DNA from: an uncultured Ruminococcus sp.
GTDB lineage: Bacteria; Bacillota; Clostridia; Lachnospirales; Lachnospiraceae
DNA length: 64,000 bases
Reading direction: 5' to 3'
Assembly: GCA_934359255.1 (NCBI GenBank)
Contig: CAKRLG010000010.1
Span: 19,623 to 83,622 of the forward strand
The notes under the pieces are model-generated. The model did no database searches and was not told the origin of the DNA. It saw only the letters and a program-made list of their open reading frames with translations. The position numbers were made by a program, and so were the translations under genes. Below, one piece after another: positions 54,649-62,409 of this stretch (position 1 is the first letter of the stretch; every line of letters begins with the position of its first letter).

Positions 54649-55227
54649 ATGACGTTGCAAATATATCCTTTTTCAGCATCCGAATCAAAGATTGATGGAT
54701 TGCGTATTATTAATGTAAAAATGGTGACAGATGATCGAGGCACAGTGAGAGAACTCTATCGTGAGAGCAGCCATTCAGAAGTTTTACCGGAAACACTTTC
54801 TTCGTGGAAACAGATAAATTTAACACGTACAAAACGTGGAGCGGTTCGCGGTCTGCATGGAGAAGCCATGGCAAAGCTGGTTACAGTAGCAACCGGTTCC
54901 GTATTTGGTGTGTATGTGGATACAAGACCAGACAGTAAAACATTTGGTGCAGTAGAAACAGTACATATTACACCTGGAATACAGGTTTTTGTTCCACAGG
55001 GCGTGTGTAACGGATTTCAGGCGTTGGAAGAAGGAACAGAGTATTTATATTTCTTTGATAACGAGTGGGCTCCGGGAATGTCAGGAACAGCATTGACTCC
55101 ATTAGACAGTGAACTGGGAATCGAATGGCCGATTCCTATTGAAAAAGACGATCGTGAACAGCTTTCGGAGAAGGATGCCAAAGCACCGACGCTTCGGGAA
55201 TTGAAAGAAATATTAAAATGTGAATAA
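54649..55227 (+). CDS. dTDP-4-dehydrorhamnose 3,5-epimerase-like protein (RmlC family)
   Basis: 192 aa cupin. DDRGTVRELYRES, KRGAVRGLHGEAMAKLVTVATGSVFGVYVDTR, and ITPGIQVFVPQGVCNGFQAL match RmlC-type sugar-nucleotide epimerases. The usual LRGLHxQ reads VRGLHGEAM, so it is a divergent member. No rmlA, B or D gene is nearby, unlike typical rhamnose clusters, so the substrate may differ. ATG behind AAAAAGGGGG. Confidence 0.85.
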   Translation: MTLQIYPFSASESKIDGLRIINVKMVTDDRGTVRELYRESSHSEVLPETLSSWKQINLTRTKRGAVRGLHGEAMAKLVTVATGSVFGVYVDTRPDSKTFGAVETVHITPGIQVFVPQGVCNGFQALEEGTEYLYFFDNEWAPGMSGTALTPLDSELGIEWPIPIEKDDREQLSEKDAKAPTLRELKEILKCE

Positions 55228-55278
55228 TGTGATTTTGTTCTAAATATTACAAAAGAACCTTAGTTGGAAAATTCAAAT

Positions 55279-55302
55279 GAGCACTTGCAAAAACAAGTGC
55301 TC
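55279..55302. promoter_or_regulatory. Perfect dyad over the antisense-RNA promoter
   Basis: GAGCACTTG-caaaaa-CAAGTGCTC is a perfect 9-bp inverted repeat that covers the -35 box and most of the spacer. A likely repressor site; regulator unknown. Confidence 0.55.
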
Positions 55303-55313
55303 AAGTGTATAAT
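55285..55313 (+). promoter_or_regulatory. Strong promoter of the candidate antitoxin RNA
   Basis: TTGCAA, 17-base spacer, consensus TATAAT, with no protein-coding gene downstream on this strand. Confidence 0.8.
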
Positions 55314-55319
55314 CTAATT

Positions 55320-55420
55320 AGAAAGGTAATCGGATATGACTCCGATTTGCCCTCTGTTAAAAACTATTAAAGAAATAGCATCCTAAACTTTGGGCGGTCT
55401 GGGATGCTATTTCTTTTTAT
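55320..55420 (+). ncRNA. Candidate antisense RNA (type I antitoxin)
   Basis: A transcript of about 100 bases would run from the promoter at 55285-55313 to the terminator at 55372-55420. It has a 5' stem (AATCGGA 55328 with TCCGATT 55341) and the terminator stem. It carries no convincing open frame. It is convergent with the small toxin-like gene ending at 55407 and would be complementary to the 3' end of that mRNA. This is the arrangement of RatA/TxpA and of the Fst/par locus. Predicted from sequence only. Confidence 0.6.
55372..55420. terminator. Shared two-way terminator of toxin-like gene and antisense RNA
   Basis: GAAATAGCATCC (55372-55383) pairs perfectly with GGATGCTATTTC (55402-55413). 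The plus strand continues TTTTTATTTTT. The minus strand continues TTTAATAGTTTTT. The toxin-like stop codon lies inside the stem. Confidence 0.8.
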
Positions 55421-55529
55421 TTTTCTTTTTGCGTTTCTTTTTACGCTTATGCTTCTTTTTATGATTGTCTATGTAAGACAGAGCCTCGAAAACTACTAAC
55501 AATAAAGTAAGAACTTCCATTGCGTTCAT
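55407..55529 (-). CDS. Small hydrophobic Lys-tailed peptide, holin-like type I toxin candidate
   Basis: 40 aa: a hydrophobic N-terminal half (MNAMEVLTLLLVVFEALSYI) followed by DNHKKKHKRK and a run of mostly Lys and Arg to the end. This resembles the putative holin-like toxins (Hol_Tox/TxpA-like) of Firmicutes, where short membrane peptides depolarise or damage the membrane; the Lys tail here is long. The Shine-Dalgarno AAAGGAGGGTG (55537-55547) is close to perfect, and part of it can pair with CCCTC upstream (55558-55562), a way to hold translation back. The promoter carries a LexA box. It is below normal gene-size cut-offs. Confidence 0.65.
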   Translation of the reverse strand: MNAMEVLTLLLVVFEALSYIDNHKKKHKRKKKRKKKNKKK

Positions 55530-55613
55530 AGGGCATCACCCTCCTTTCATAAGATCAGAGGGCATCAAATAATCAGAAATCACATCCTGCTTTCTATTCA
55601 ATTGTACAAATGT

Positions 55614-55642
55614 AGTGTATCATATTACGAACAAATGTTCAA
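55614..55642 (-). promoter_or_regulatory. Promoter of the toxin-like gene
   Basis: Minus strand TTGAAC (plus 55637-55642), 17-base spacer, TACACT (plus 55614-55619). The leader would be about 78 bases. Confidence 0.6.
55628..55641. promoter_or_regulatory. LexA (DinR) box in the toxin-like gene promoter
   Basis: CGAACAAATGTTCA contains the perfect palindrome GAAC-AAAT-GTTC, matching 13 of 14 positions of the Gram-positive SOS box CGAACRNRYGTTYG. It overlaps the -35 box, where bound LexA would block RNA polymerase. Confidence 0.65.
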
Positions 55643-55647
55643 ATGGA

Positions 55648-55817
55648 AAGTATTCGTATGAATAGAATATAACATTAAAACATTACATTTTCACCCGAAC
55701 CAACACCGAACAAAAAGACCAACTGGTTTTATCCGCCCTACAGCCACCACAAGATATAGTAATCCCACCACCCAAAAACGTGAGACAGCGTGAGAAAAAA
55801 ATCGTATCATTCAGACA
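55648..55817. other. AT-rich gene-free stretch beside tRNA-Leu
   Basis: No supported gene. Open frames here are shadows with no ribosome site. It could be the worn remains of an element once inserted by the tRNA. Confidence 0.4.
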
Positions 55818-55859
55818 ATAAAAAAAGCAGAAAACCTGAATAAAATCAAAGCTTTCTGC
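55818..55859 (-). terminator. Terminator of tRNA-Leu
   Basis: Minus strand: GCAGAAA pairs with TTTCTGC, then a run of T. Confidence 0.7.
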
Positions 55860-55872
55860 CCTTTTCTCTGTA

Positions 55873-55956
55873 TGCGGGAGATGGGACTTGAACCCACACG
55901 AGCATACACCCACAAGATCCTTAGTCTTGCCTGTCTGCCAATTCCAGCACTCCCGC
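55873..55956 (-). tRNA. tRNA-Leu (anticodon AAG)
   Basis: 84 bases, class II. Acceptor GCGGGAG pairs with CTCCCGC, D arm TGGAATTGGCAGAC, anticodon stem CAAGA/TCTTG with loop CTAAGGA, giving anticodon AAG (A34 normally edited to inosine), a long variable arm, and TGGGTTCAAGTCCCA. No CCA is encoded; the discriminator base is A. Confidence 0.9.
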
Positions 55957-55985
55957 GCGCTTTCTTTCTCTGAAAGACAAGTGAT

Positions 55986-56014
55986 ATTATATCGTTGAAA
56001 AACAGAAAAGTCAA
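55986..56014 (-). promoter_or_regulatory. Sigma-A promoter of tRNA-Leu
   Basis: Minus strand TTGACT, 17-base spacer, TATAAT, about 30 bases from the tRNA. Confidence 0.85.
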
Positions 56015-56141
56015 CACTTTTTTTGAAAAAACACAAAAAAATTTAAAATAGACAGTCAGAGGTCCGCGCGGTATAATAAAGCCGACATAAACATACGATC
56101 CCGACAGCAAATGTCAGGCACCGTTTGGCAGGAGGGTATCA

Positions 56142-58172
56142 ATGAACGAGAAAGAGAAAGTATTGACACATCTGGATATTCCATATTCCTATGAACTGGC
56201 AAAACGTATGGAAGCCTACCGGTGTAATCCGGTACTGGGATATCGGTCGGCAGGATCCGAGGCAGAGTTTCTGACCGGAGAGATGTTAAAAAGAGAGATG
56301 GAAGCGATTGGCCTGTCCCAGGTAACGAAAGATGAGATTACCGTAGACGGATGGGAATTTCGCAAAGCAGTTCTGTATGTACTGGATGAAAATGGAAAGA
56401 AACATGAGATTCAGCTGGGAGCCTACCAGACCAACTGCGTGACCGATGGGGCGGAAGAATATCCGCTGGTCTATGTGGGAAAAGGAACAGAGTTAGATTA
56501 TAAAGATATTGATGTAAAAAATAAACTGGTACTGGTGGATATCAACCAGAGAGATGAATGGTGGATCAATTTTCCGGTATATCAGGCACATCTGAAAGGT
56601 GCAAAAGCGCTGATCGCGGTACAGCAGGGCGGATACGGCGAGATTGACGAGGATGCGTTAAATGCCCAGGACATCGCAGGTCCTGCGGATGCTCCTGCAT
56701 TTTCTGTATCCAGAAGAGATGCTCAGTGGCTGAAAGAACAGCTGGATAATCAGCAGAGCCGGGAGTTGTGGGTGACACTGGAAGCGGACAGCCGGGTGAT
56801 GCCGGGGTGTAAAACTTATAATATTACCGGTCAGATTCCGGGAAAACACAAAGACCGTATGATCGTGCTTTCTGCTCATTACGATTCCTATTTTGACGGA
56901 TTTCAGGATGATAATACGGCGGTGGCCATGATGTTCGGGATCGCGAAAGCATTGATCGATGCCAAGATTCAGCCGGACAATACGATCCTGATCTGCGCGA
57001 TGGCAGCAGAAGAGTGGGGCGTGATCGATTCGGATTTTGACTGGTCCACAGGTGCCTACGAACAGGTATTTACTGCACATCCGGAATGGGTGGGAAAAGT
57101 GATCGCCGATCTGAACTTTGAACTTCCGGCTCTGGCACATGGGGCAGGGGCGCGGATCCGAAGCTGTTATGAATACCAGCCGTTTCTGGAACAATTCCTG
57201 GAGGAACTTCCGGTGCTTACCAGAGCGTACCCGGAGGAGGCATCCGTTGTATCACCAATCGAGACATGGTCCGATGATTTTTCGATGGCGATTGCCGGAA
57301 TTCCTTCTATGGTAAATGATTTTACCGGCGGAAGCTTTATGGAGACACACTATCATTCTCAGTTTGATAACGACGAATATTACGATCCACAGGTGTATCA
57401 GTTTCATCATGAACTGTACGCGCTGCTGATTCTGGCGATTGACCGGACGGCTGTGGCACCGCTTTCTTTCACAGGCGTTATAAGACGTGCACAGGAAGGT
57501 CTGGAACTGATAAAATCGTGTGAAACCAGCTGCCTGAAAGAACAATACGAAACACTCAGCACACTGCTGAAACGGGCAGAACAACAGCAGGAAGAGAATT
57601 ACCGTTGGGTGCTGGAAAAAAACAGAGAATATAAATGCTGCAAAGATCCGCAGCAGCGGGAACAGCTGTATCAGGATCTGAGACAGACGGAAACCGAACT
57701 TCTGAAAAAATTCAAGACAGAACAGGATGCATTTGTCCGCATCGACTGGTATGGAAATGTATTTTACCCGCATGAGATCCTGCTGAGAAATATTCATCTC
57801 CTAGAGGGAGCCAGACAGAATCTCGAAGAGGGTGAACTTTCCGTAGCATTGCGAAAACTGTATGATGTGGATAACAATGCCTATGCATTTATGTTTGATA
57901 AAGAAGTCTACAAACATTTTACCGACTATGTGTACCATCAGCCGAAAGAACGGCTGAAATGGGGATACAGACGTCTGATGCAGCATGAAAATCTGTACGA
58001 TTTGGTAAAACAGCTGCTGAAAAAAGAAGAAGCAGGAGAAAAAGACTGTCGGGAAGAGGCAGCAGCACTTGCAAAAGTAATCGATAAACAGTACAAAATG
58101 GCAGAACAGACAATGGAAGAGATTTATCAAACCGTGAAAGAACATTTTGTGCATCCGATACAGGAACAATAA
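56142..58172 (+). CDS. M28 family metallopeptidase with PA domain
   Basis: 676 aa. An N-terminal region and a PA-like insert (VYVGKGTELDYKDIDVKNKLVLVDI, 105-215) precede the M28 core. The core has SAHYDSYFDGFQDDN (His, Asp), MAAEEWGVID (catalytic and metal Glu), ADLNFELPALAHG and THYHSQFDN (final His). An unusual helical tail of about 230 residues follows. No signal peptide is present, so it should be a cytosolic aminopeptidase or carboxypeptidase-like enzyme. GGCAGGAGGG is the ribosome site. Confidence 0.85.
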   Translation: MNEKEKVLTHLDIPYSYELAKRMEAYRCNPVLGYRSAGSEAEFLTGEMLKREMEAIGLSQVTKDEITVDGWEFRKAVLYVLDENGKKHEIQLGAYQTNCVTDGAEEYPLVYVGKGTELDYKDIDVKNKLVLVDINQRDEWWINFPVYQAHLKGAKALIAVQQGGYGEIDEDALNAQDIAGPADAPAFSVSRRDAQWLKEQLDNQQSRELWVTLEADSRVMPGCKTYNITGQIPGKHKDRMIVLSAHYDSYFDGFQDDNTAVAMMFGIAKALIDAKIQPDNTILICAMAAEEWGVIDSDFDWSTGAYEQVFTAHPEWVGKVIADLNFELPALAHGAGARIRSCYEYQPFLEQFLEELPVLTRAYPEEASVVSPIETWSDDFSMAIAGIPSMVNDFTGGSFMETHYHSQFDNDEYYDPQVYQFHHELYALLILAIDRTAVAPLSFTGVIRRAQEGLELIKSCETSCLKEQYETLSTLLKRAEQQQEENYRWVLEKNREYKCCKDPQQREQLYQDLRQTETELLKKFKTEQDAFVRIDWYGNVFYPHEILLRNIHLLEGARQNLEEGELSVALRKLYDVDNNAYAFMFDKEVYKHFTDYVYHQPKERLKWGYRRLMQHENLYDLVKQLLKKEEAGEKDCREEAAALAKVIDKQYKMAEQTMEEIYQTVKEHFVHPIQEQ

Positions 58173-58202
58173 GAAAGGTGACGGGGAAACCCGCTGAAAA
58201 AT

Positions 58203-58838
58203 ATGGAAAGCGATAAGTTATATCGGGTAAAAAAAGAAGATTTACCTAAGTTAGAGGAACTTTTAAACATTTGTTTTGCACACGATCCGCTGTATGAGAC
58301 ACTGATTCCGGATCCGGATGTGAGAAAACGTCTGATGCCGGAGTTGTTTCACTGCGATATGGATGAATTCTATGAAACGTGTGAAATTTTTGCGGACAGC
58401 GAAGAACTCAACAGTGTGCTGGTGGTATCCGATGAGACAGAGTCCTACAATCTGTTTCATTTTCTGCTGACAGAAGCGAAGGCTACCCTGCAAAATGATC
58501 TGTATCTGATCAAGGAGGATCCGTCTTTTCATACCTTTTATAATTTTATCAAAGGCGGTGACTATCTGAATTCGAGCTGGACACAGCAGCTTCATCAGAC
58601 AAAACGTCTGCACATTATTTACCTGGCCGTTCACCCAAGGATGCAGCACCACGGAATGGCAGCGATGCTGATGGATGAAGCAATCCGGTATGCCCAGGAA
58701 CATGGAATGATGATTTCCCTGGAAACACATAACGAAAAAAATCTGGAATTCTACAAAAAATTCCAGTTTAAAGTGTATGGAATCTTAAAAAAGAACTTTA
58801 ATCTGAAACAATACTGCCTGATCCGGGAATATCAGTAA
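58203..58838 (+). CDS. GNAT family N-acetyltransferase
   Basis: 211 aa. The C-terminal half has the acetyl-CoA motif in LHIIYLAVHPRMQHHGMAAMLMDEAIRYA, with Q-x2-G-x-A in place of the classical Q/RxxGxG/A, then LETHNEKNLEFYKKFQF. Substrate unknown. It follows the M28 gene by 30 bases and may share its transcript. Confidence 0.88.
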   Translation: MESDKLYRVKKEDLPKLEELLNICFAHDPLYETLIPDPDVRKRLMPELFHCDMDEFYETCEIFADSEELNSVLVVSDETESYNLFHFLLTEAKATLQNDLYLIKEDPSFHTFYNFIKGGDYLNSSWTQQLHQTKRLHIIYLAVHPRMQHHGMAAMLMDEAIRYAQEHGMMISLETHNEKNLEFYKKFQFKVYGILKKNFNLKQYCLIREYQ

Positions 58839-58846
58839 GGGTCTGC

Positions 58847-58875
58847 TTTACAAACCGTGGGAACTGTTATATGAT
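58847..58875 (+). promoter_or_regulatory. Sigma-A promoter of GntR-clpC
   Basis: TTTACA, 17-base spacer, TATGAT. Confidence 0.55.
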
Positions 58876-58911
58876 GGATAACACACAGAAAAGAGAAAGC
58901 AGGGTGAACAG

Positions 58912-59313
58912 ATGCAGATAGAATTGCTGGAGATAGATTTTAACAGCGAAGAAGCAATTTATATGCAGCTTCGCAATCAGATCATACTAGGAATCGCCAC
59001 ATCCAGACTGCAGGACGGAGATACCCTTCCGTCAGTAAGGCAGATGGCAGAATGTATCGGAATCAATATGCATACAGTAAATAAAGCGTACGCTGTTCTT
59101 AGAAAAGAGGGCATCGTATCTATAGACCGGAGAAAAGGTGCAGTGATCTGCATCGATTCAAACAAACTGCTGGCGCTGGAAGAGATGCGTCAGAATCTGT
59201 ATATCATTCTGGCAAAGGGGCGATGCCATAACATTTCCCGGCAGGAAGCACATCGGCTGCTGGATGAAATCTATGATATGTGGGAGCAATCCCCCGAAGA
59301 CCCGTTAGAATAA
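58912..59313 (+). CDS. GntR family transcriptional regulator (YtrA type)
   Basis: 133 aa. An N-terminal winged helix: EAIYMQLRNQIILGIATSRLQDGDTLPSVRQMAECIGINMHTVNKAYAVLRKEGIV. The C-terminal part is only about 55 residues, too short for an FadR or UTRA effector domain, as in the YtrA subfamily. It precedes clpC by about 44 bases and takes the place that CtsR-McsA-McsB holds in Bacillus. It may control itself and clpC (inference). Confidence 0.9.
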   Translation: MQIELLEIDFNSEEAIYMQLRNQIILGIATSRLQDGDTLPSVRQMAECIGINMHTVNKAYAVLRKEGIVSIDRRKGAVICIDSNKLLALEEMRQNLYIILAKGRCHNISRQEAHRLLDEIYDMWEQSPEDPLE

Positions 59314-59357
59314 TCTACGGGCAAACAGGATACGAAAAATGGAGGATAGAACGCTGC

Positions 59358-61808
59358 ATGAGTACACAATATACGAATCAGGCAAAGACAGCGGTAAAAT
59401 ATGCGGAAAAGACAGCACGCAGATACAAACACAGTTATATCGGAACTGAACATTTACTGGCAGGTCTTTTACACGAAGAAGAGGGAACAGCCGGTATGGT
59501 TTTGCGTGACATGGGAATCAGTGAAGAAAGGCTGATGGAAATGATCCGGAAACTGGTAGCACCGGAAGAGAGCAATGTGCTGACCGCGGACCGGGCAGGA
59601 TATACCCCACGGGCGGCGAGAATGCTGGAAGGAGCTGTGGAGGAAGCAGATGATCTTCGCAGTGAAAAGATAGGAACGGAACATCTTCTGCTTGCGATGC
59701 TTCGGGAAGTTGACTGTATGGGAACCCGGCTGTTGCACACGATGGGAGTAAATATCCGGAAACTGCAGAATGAAGTTCTGGTAGCGATGGGAGAGGAAGT
59801 TGCCAATCCAAGAGATAACGGCAATACACGATCCAGAAATGAAGCGGCTACAGGCACACCGACGCTGGATCAGTACAGCAGAGATCTCACAGAGATGGCG
59901 CGGCAGGGAGTTATGGACCCGGTGGTTGGAAGAGAAGAAGAAATCGGACGCGTGATCCAGATTTTAAGCCGCCGGACCAAAAATAATCCCTGTCTGATCG
60001 GTGAACCGGGAGTTGGAAAAACAGCGGTAGTGGAAGGACTTGCCCAGAGGATCGCGCAGGGGCTGGTGCCGGAAAAAATGAAAAACAGACGGCTGGTTGT
60101 TCTGGACCTGTCCGGTATGGTGGCAGGATCCAAATACCGTGGTGAATTTGAAGAAAGAATCAAAAAAGTAATTGCAGAAGTGATGGAACATCCGGGAATT
60201 TTGCTGTTTATTGACGAATTGCATACAATTATCGGAGCAGGCGGTGCGGAAGGAGCGCTGGATGCGTCCAATATTTTAAAACCTTCTCTTTCGAGAGGAG
60301 AGATTCAGATCATCGGTGCGACCACGATTGAAGAATACAGAAAACATATTGAAAAAGATGCAGCACTGGAACGAAGATTTCAGCCGGTTACGGTAGAAGA
60401 GCCGACGGAAGAGCAGGCAGTTGAGATTCTGAAAGGATTGCGCCCTTATTATGAAAAACATCACGGAGTCACAATTACCGATGATGCGCTGGAGTCAGCA
60501 GTCAAGATGTCTATGCGTTATATTGCGGATCGTCATCTGCCGGACAAAGCCATTGATCTGATGGATGAAGCTTCTTCACGGGTACAGTTGACAGGTATTA
60601 CAGTGCCTCCGCAGTTAAAAGAGATGGAGCAGAATCTGCATGCACTTGCCGAAAAAAAAGAGGAAGCGATCAGGGAAGGCGATTTTTCAAGAGCGCGGGA
60701 GTTACAGGAAGAACAAAAAGAGCTGGAAGAATCCTACGAAAAATTGAAAAAACGTCAGGAACAGCGCTATAAAAATAAAAAAATGCAGGTAACCGAAGAA
60801 AATATTGCCCAGATCGTATCCAGCTGGACTAAGATTCCGGTACAGAAACTTGCCCAGAAAGAGTCCAAACGTCTGGCAGGCTTGGAAAAAGAACTGCACA
60901 AACGGGTGATCGGTCAGGAAGAAGCGGTAGAAGCAGTGGCAAAAGCAATCAAGCGTGGACGCGTGGGACTGAAAGATCCGGCAAGGCCGATCGGTTCTTT
61001 CTTGTTTCTCGGACCGACCGGTGTAGGTAAGACAGAACTGTCCAAAGCACTGGCAGAGACAGTCTTCGGCTCCGAGCAGGCGATGATCCGTGTGGATATG
61101 TCGGAATACATGGAAAAGCATAGTGTATCAAAATTGATCGGCTCACCGCCGGGATATGTGGGATATGAAGAAGGTGGCCAGCTTTCCGAGAAGATCCGGA
61201 GAAATCCATACAGTGTGATCCTGTTCGATGAGATTGAAAAAGCACATCCGGATGTATTTAACATTTTATTACAGGTGCTGGATGACGGTCATATCACCGA
61301 TGCGCAGGGCAGAAAAGTGGATTTCAAACAGACCTGTATCATCATGACATCAAACGCCGGTGCACAGTCAATTGTAGAACCAAAACGTCTTGGATTTTCT
61401 CAGGGAGAAGACAAGAAGAAAGACTACGAAGATATGAAACGTGGCGTTATGGAAGAAGTGAGAAGAATCTTTAAGCCGGAATTCTTAAACCGTGTCGATG
61501 AGATCCTGGTCTTCCATATGCTGGATAAACAGGAGATCCGCCAGATTGTCAATATTCTGGTAAAAAAACTGGAGAAACGATGCAAAGAACAGCTGGATAT
61601 CGAACTGGTTGTCCGAAACAGTGTAAAAGACTATCTGGCAGAAAGCGGATTTGACAGCAAATATGGTGCGCGACCGCTGAAAAGAGCGATCCAGAACAAA
61701 TTGGAAGACAGGATGGCAGAGGAGATACTAGATGGAAAGATTCACAGAGGGGATCGGGTTATTGTGTCTGTATCTAAAAAAGTTATTAAATTTTCAGTCA
61801 ATGACTAG
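59358..61808 (+). CDS. clpC: ATP-dependent Clp protease ATP-binding subunit ClpC
   Basis: 816 aa, class I Hsp100. Two N-terminal Clp_N repeats (YIGTEHLLAGLLHEEE and KIGTEHLLLAMLREVD), AAA1 with GEPGVGKTA and DELHTIIGAGGAEG, a UVR-like middle coil (EGDFSRARELQEEQKELEES), AAA2 with GPTGVGKTELSKALAE and LLFDEIEKAHPDV-like LFDEIEKAHPDVF. It unfolds proteins for ClpP. The start is ATG 59358; an in-frame extension to 59280 lies in the GntR gene. No ctsR, mcsA or mcsB upstream. Confidence 0.96.
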   Translation: MSTQYTNQAKTAVKYAEKTARRYKHSYIGTEHLLAGLLHEEEGTAGMVLRDMGISEERLMEMIRKLVAPEESNVLTADRAGYTPRAARMLEGAVEEADDLRSEKIGTEHLLLAMLREVDCMGTRLLHTMGVNIRKLQNEVLVAMGEEVANPRDNGNTRSRNEAATGTPTLDQYSRDLTEMARQGVMDPVVGREEEIGRVIQILSRRTKNNPCLIGEPGVGKTAVVEGLAQRIAQGLVPEKMKNRRLVVLDLSGMVAGSKYRGEFEERIKKVIAEVMEHPGILLFIDELHTIIGAGGAEGALDASNILKPSLSRGEIQIIGATTIEEYRKHIEKDAALERRFQPVTVEEPTEEQAVEILKGLRPYYEKHHGVTITDDALESAVKMSMRYIADRHLPDKAIDLMDEASSRVQLTGITVPPQLKEMEQNLHALAEKKEEAIREGDFSRARELQEEQKELEESYEKLKKRQEQRYKNKKMQVTEENIAQIVSSWTKIPVQKLAQKESKRLAGLEKELHKRVIGQEEAVEAVAKAIKRGRVGLKDPARPIGSFLFLGPTGVGKTELSKALAETVFGSEQAMIRVDMSEYMEKHSVSKLIGSPPGYVGYEEGGQLSEKIRRNPYSVILFDEIEKAHPDVFNILLQVLDDGHITDAQGRKVDFKQTCIIMTSNAGAQSIVEPKRLGFSQGEDKKKDYEDMKRGVMEEVRRIFKPEFLNRVDEILVFHMLDKQEIRQIVNILVKKLEKRCKEQLDIELVVRNSVKDYLAESGFDSKYGARPLKRAIQNKLEDRMAEEILDGKIHRGDRVIVSVSKKVIKFSVND

Positions 61809-61897
61809 ATGTTTTTCTGAATTTATTATATAATATCTACAAAACAAAAGTAGCGTCAGAGATGGCGGAACGCACAGAGGAAAACTAGGAGGATATT

Positions 61898-62311
61898 ATG
61901 GCTACGATTAAAGAATTGATCAGAACAGAAGCAGCTGGAGGAATCAGTTTCGGTAATTATGAACTGGATACCAAGACGAAACTTTCTGATTATGAATATG
62001 ATGGTGACTTATATAAAGTAAAAACCTTTAAGGAAATTACAAAGCTGGAGCGAAACGGAATGTTCGTATACGAATCCGTTCCGGGAACCACAGTTTTAGA
62101 TATGAAGATCGGAAATAACGGTATGGTATTTTCTGTAGAAGGAACAGATAATACACAGATTACAGTAGAGATGGAAGCGGATTGCGAATATAAAGTACTT
62201 CTGGATGATGTGAGTGTTGGTCATATGAAAACTAATCTGGGAGGAAAATTATCTTTCAGCGCAGACTTATCCCCTGATAAAGCTGTTTGCGTAGAGATTG
62301 AAAAATTATAA
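61898..62311 (+). CDS. Conserved protein of unknown function (137 aa)
   Basis: 137 aa, beta-rich and acidic, no signal or membrane segment. It starts MATIKELIRTEAAGGISFGNYELDTKTKLSD, and later has VYESVPGTTVLDMKI, VEMEADCEYKVLLDDVSVG. Similar Lachnospiraceae proteins are sometimes labelled endosialidase, which I see no evidence for. It has a strong ribosome site (CTAGGAGGATA) and sits between clpC and radA, suggesting a stress or housekeeping role. Confidence 0.75.
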   Translation: MATIKELIRTEAAGGISFGNYELDTKTKLSDYEYDGDLYKVKTFKEITKLERNGMFVYESVPGTTVLDMKIGNNGMVFSVEGTDNTQITVEMEADCEYKVLLDDVSVGHMKTNLGGKLSFSADLSPDKAVCVEIEKL

Positions 62312-62334
62312 GTGATCAAAAGCTTGTGATGAAA

Positions 62335-62373
62335 AAGCTGTCGTCTTACCGGAAAACGGTAGGGCGGCAGCTT
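62335..62373 (+). other. Strong hairpin upstream of radA
   Basis: AAGCTGTCGTCTTACCG pairs with CGGTAGGGCGGCAGCTT around a GAAAA loop, with G-U pairs. It has no T run, so it may stabilise or process the mRNA rather than end it. Confidence 0.55.
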
Positions 62374-62409
62374 ATGTTGTATATGAGGATGAACAGGAGT
62401 AGAAAGAAC

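Noticed and set aside
55681..56110. Minus-strand frames of 99-117 codons across tRNA-Leu
   Set aside because: They read through a well-formed tRNA gene and its promoter and lack ribosome sites.
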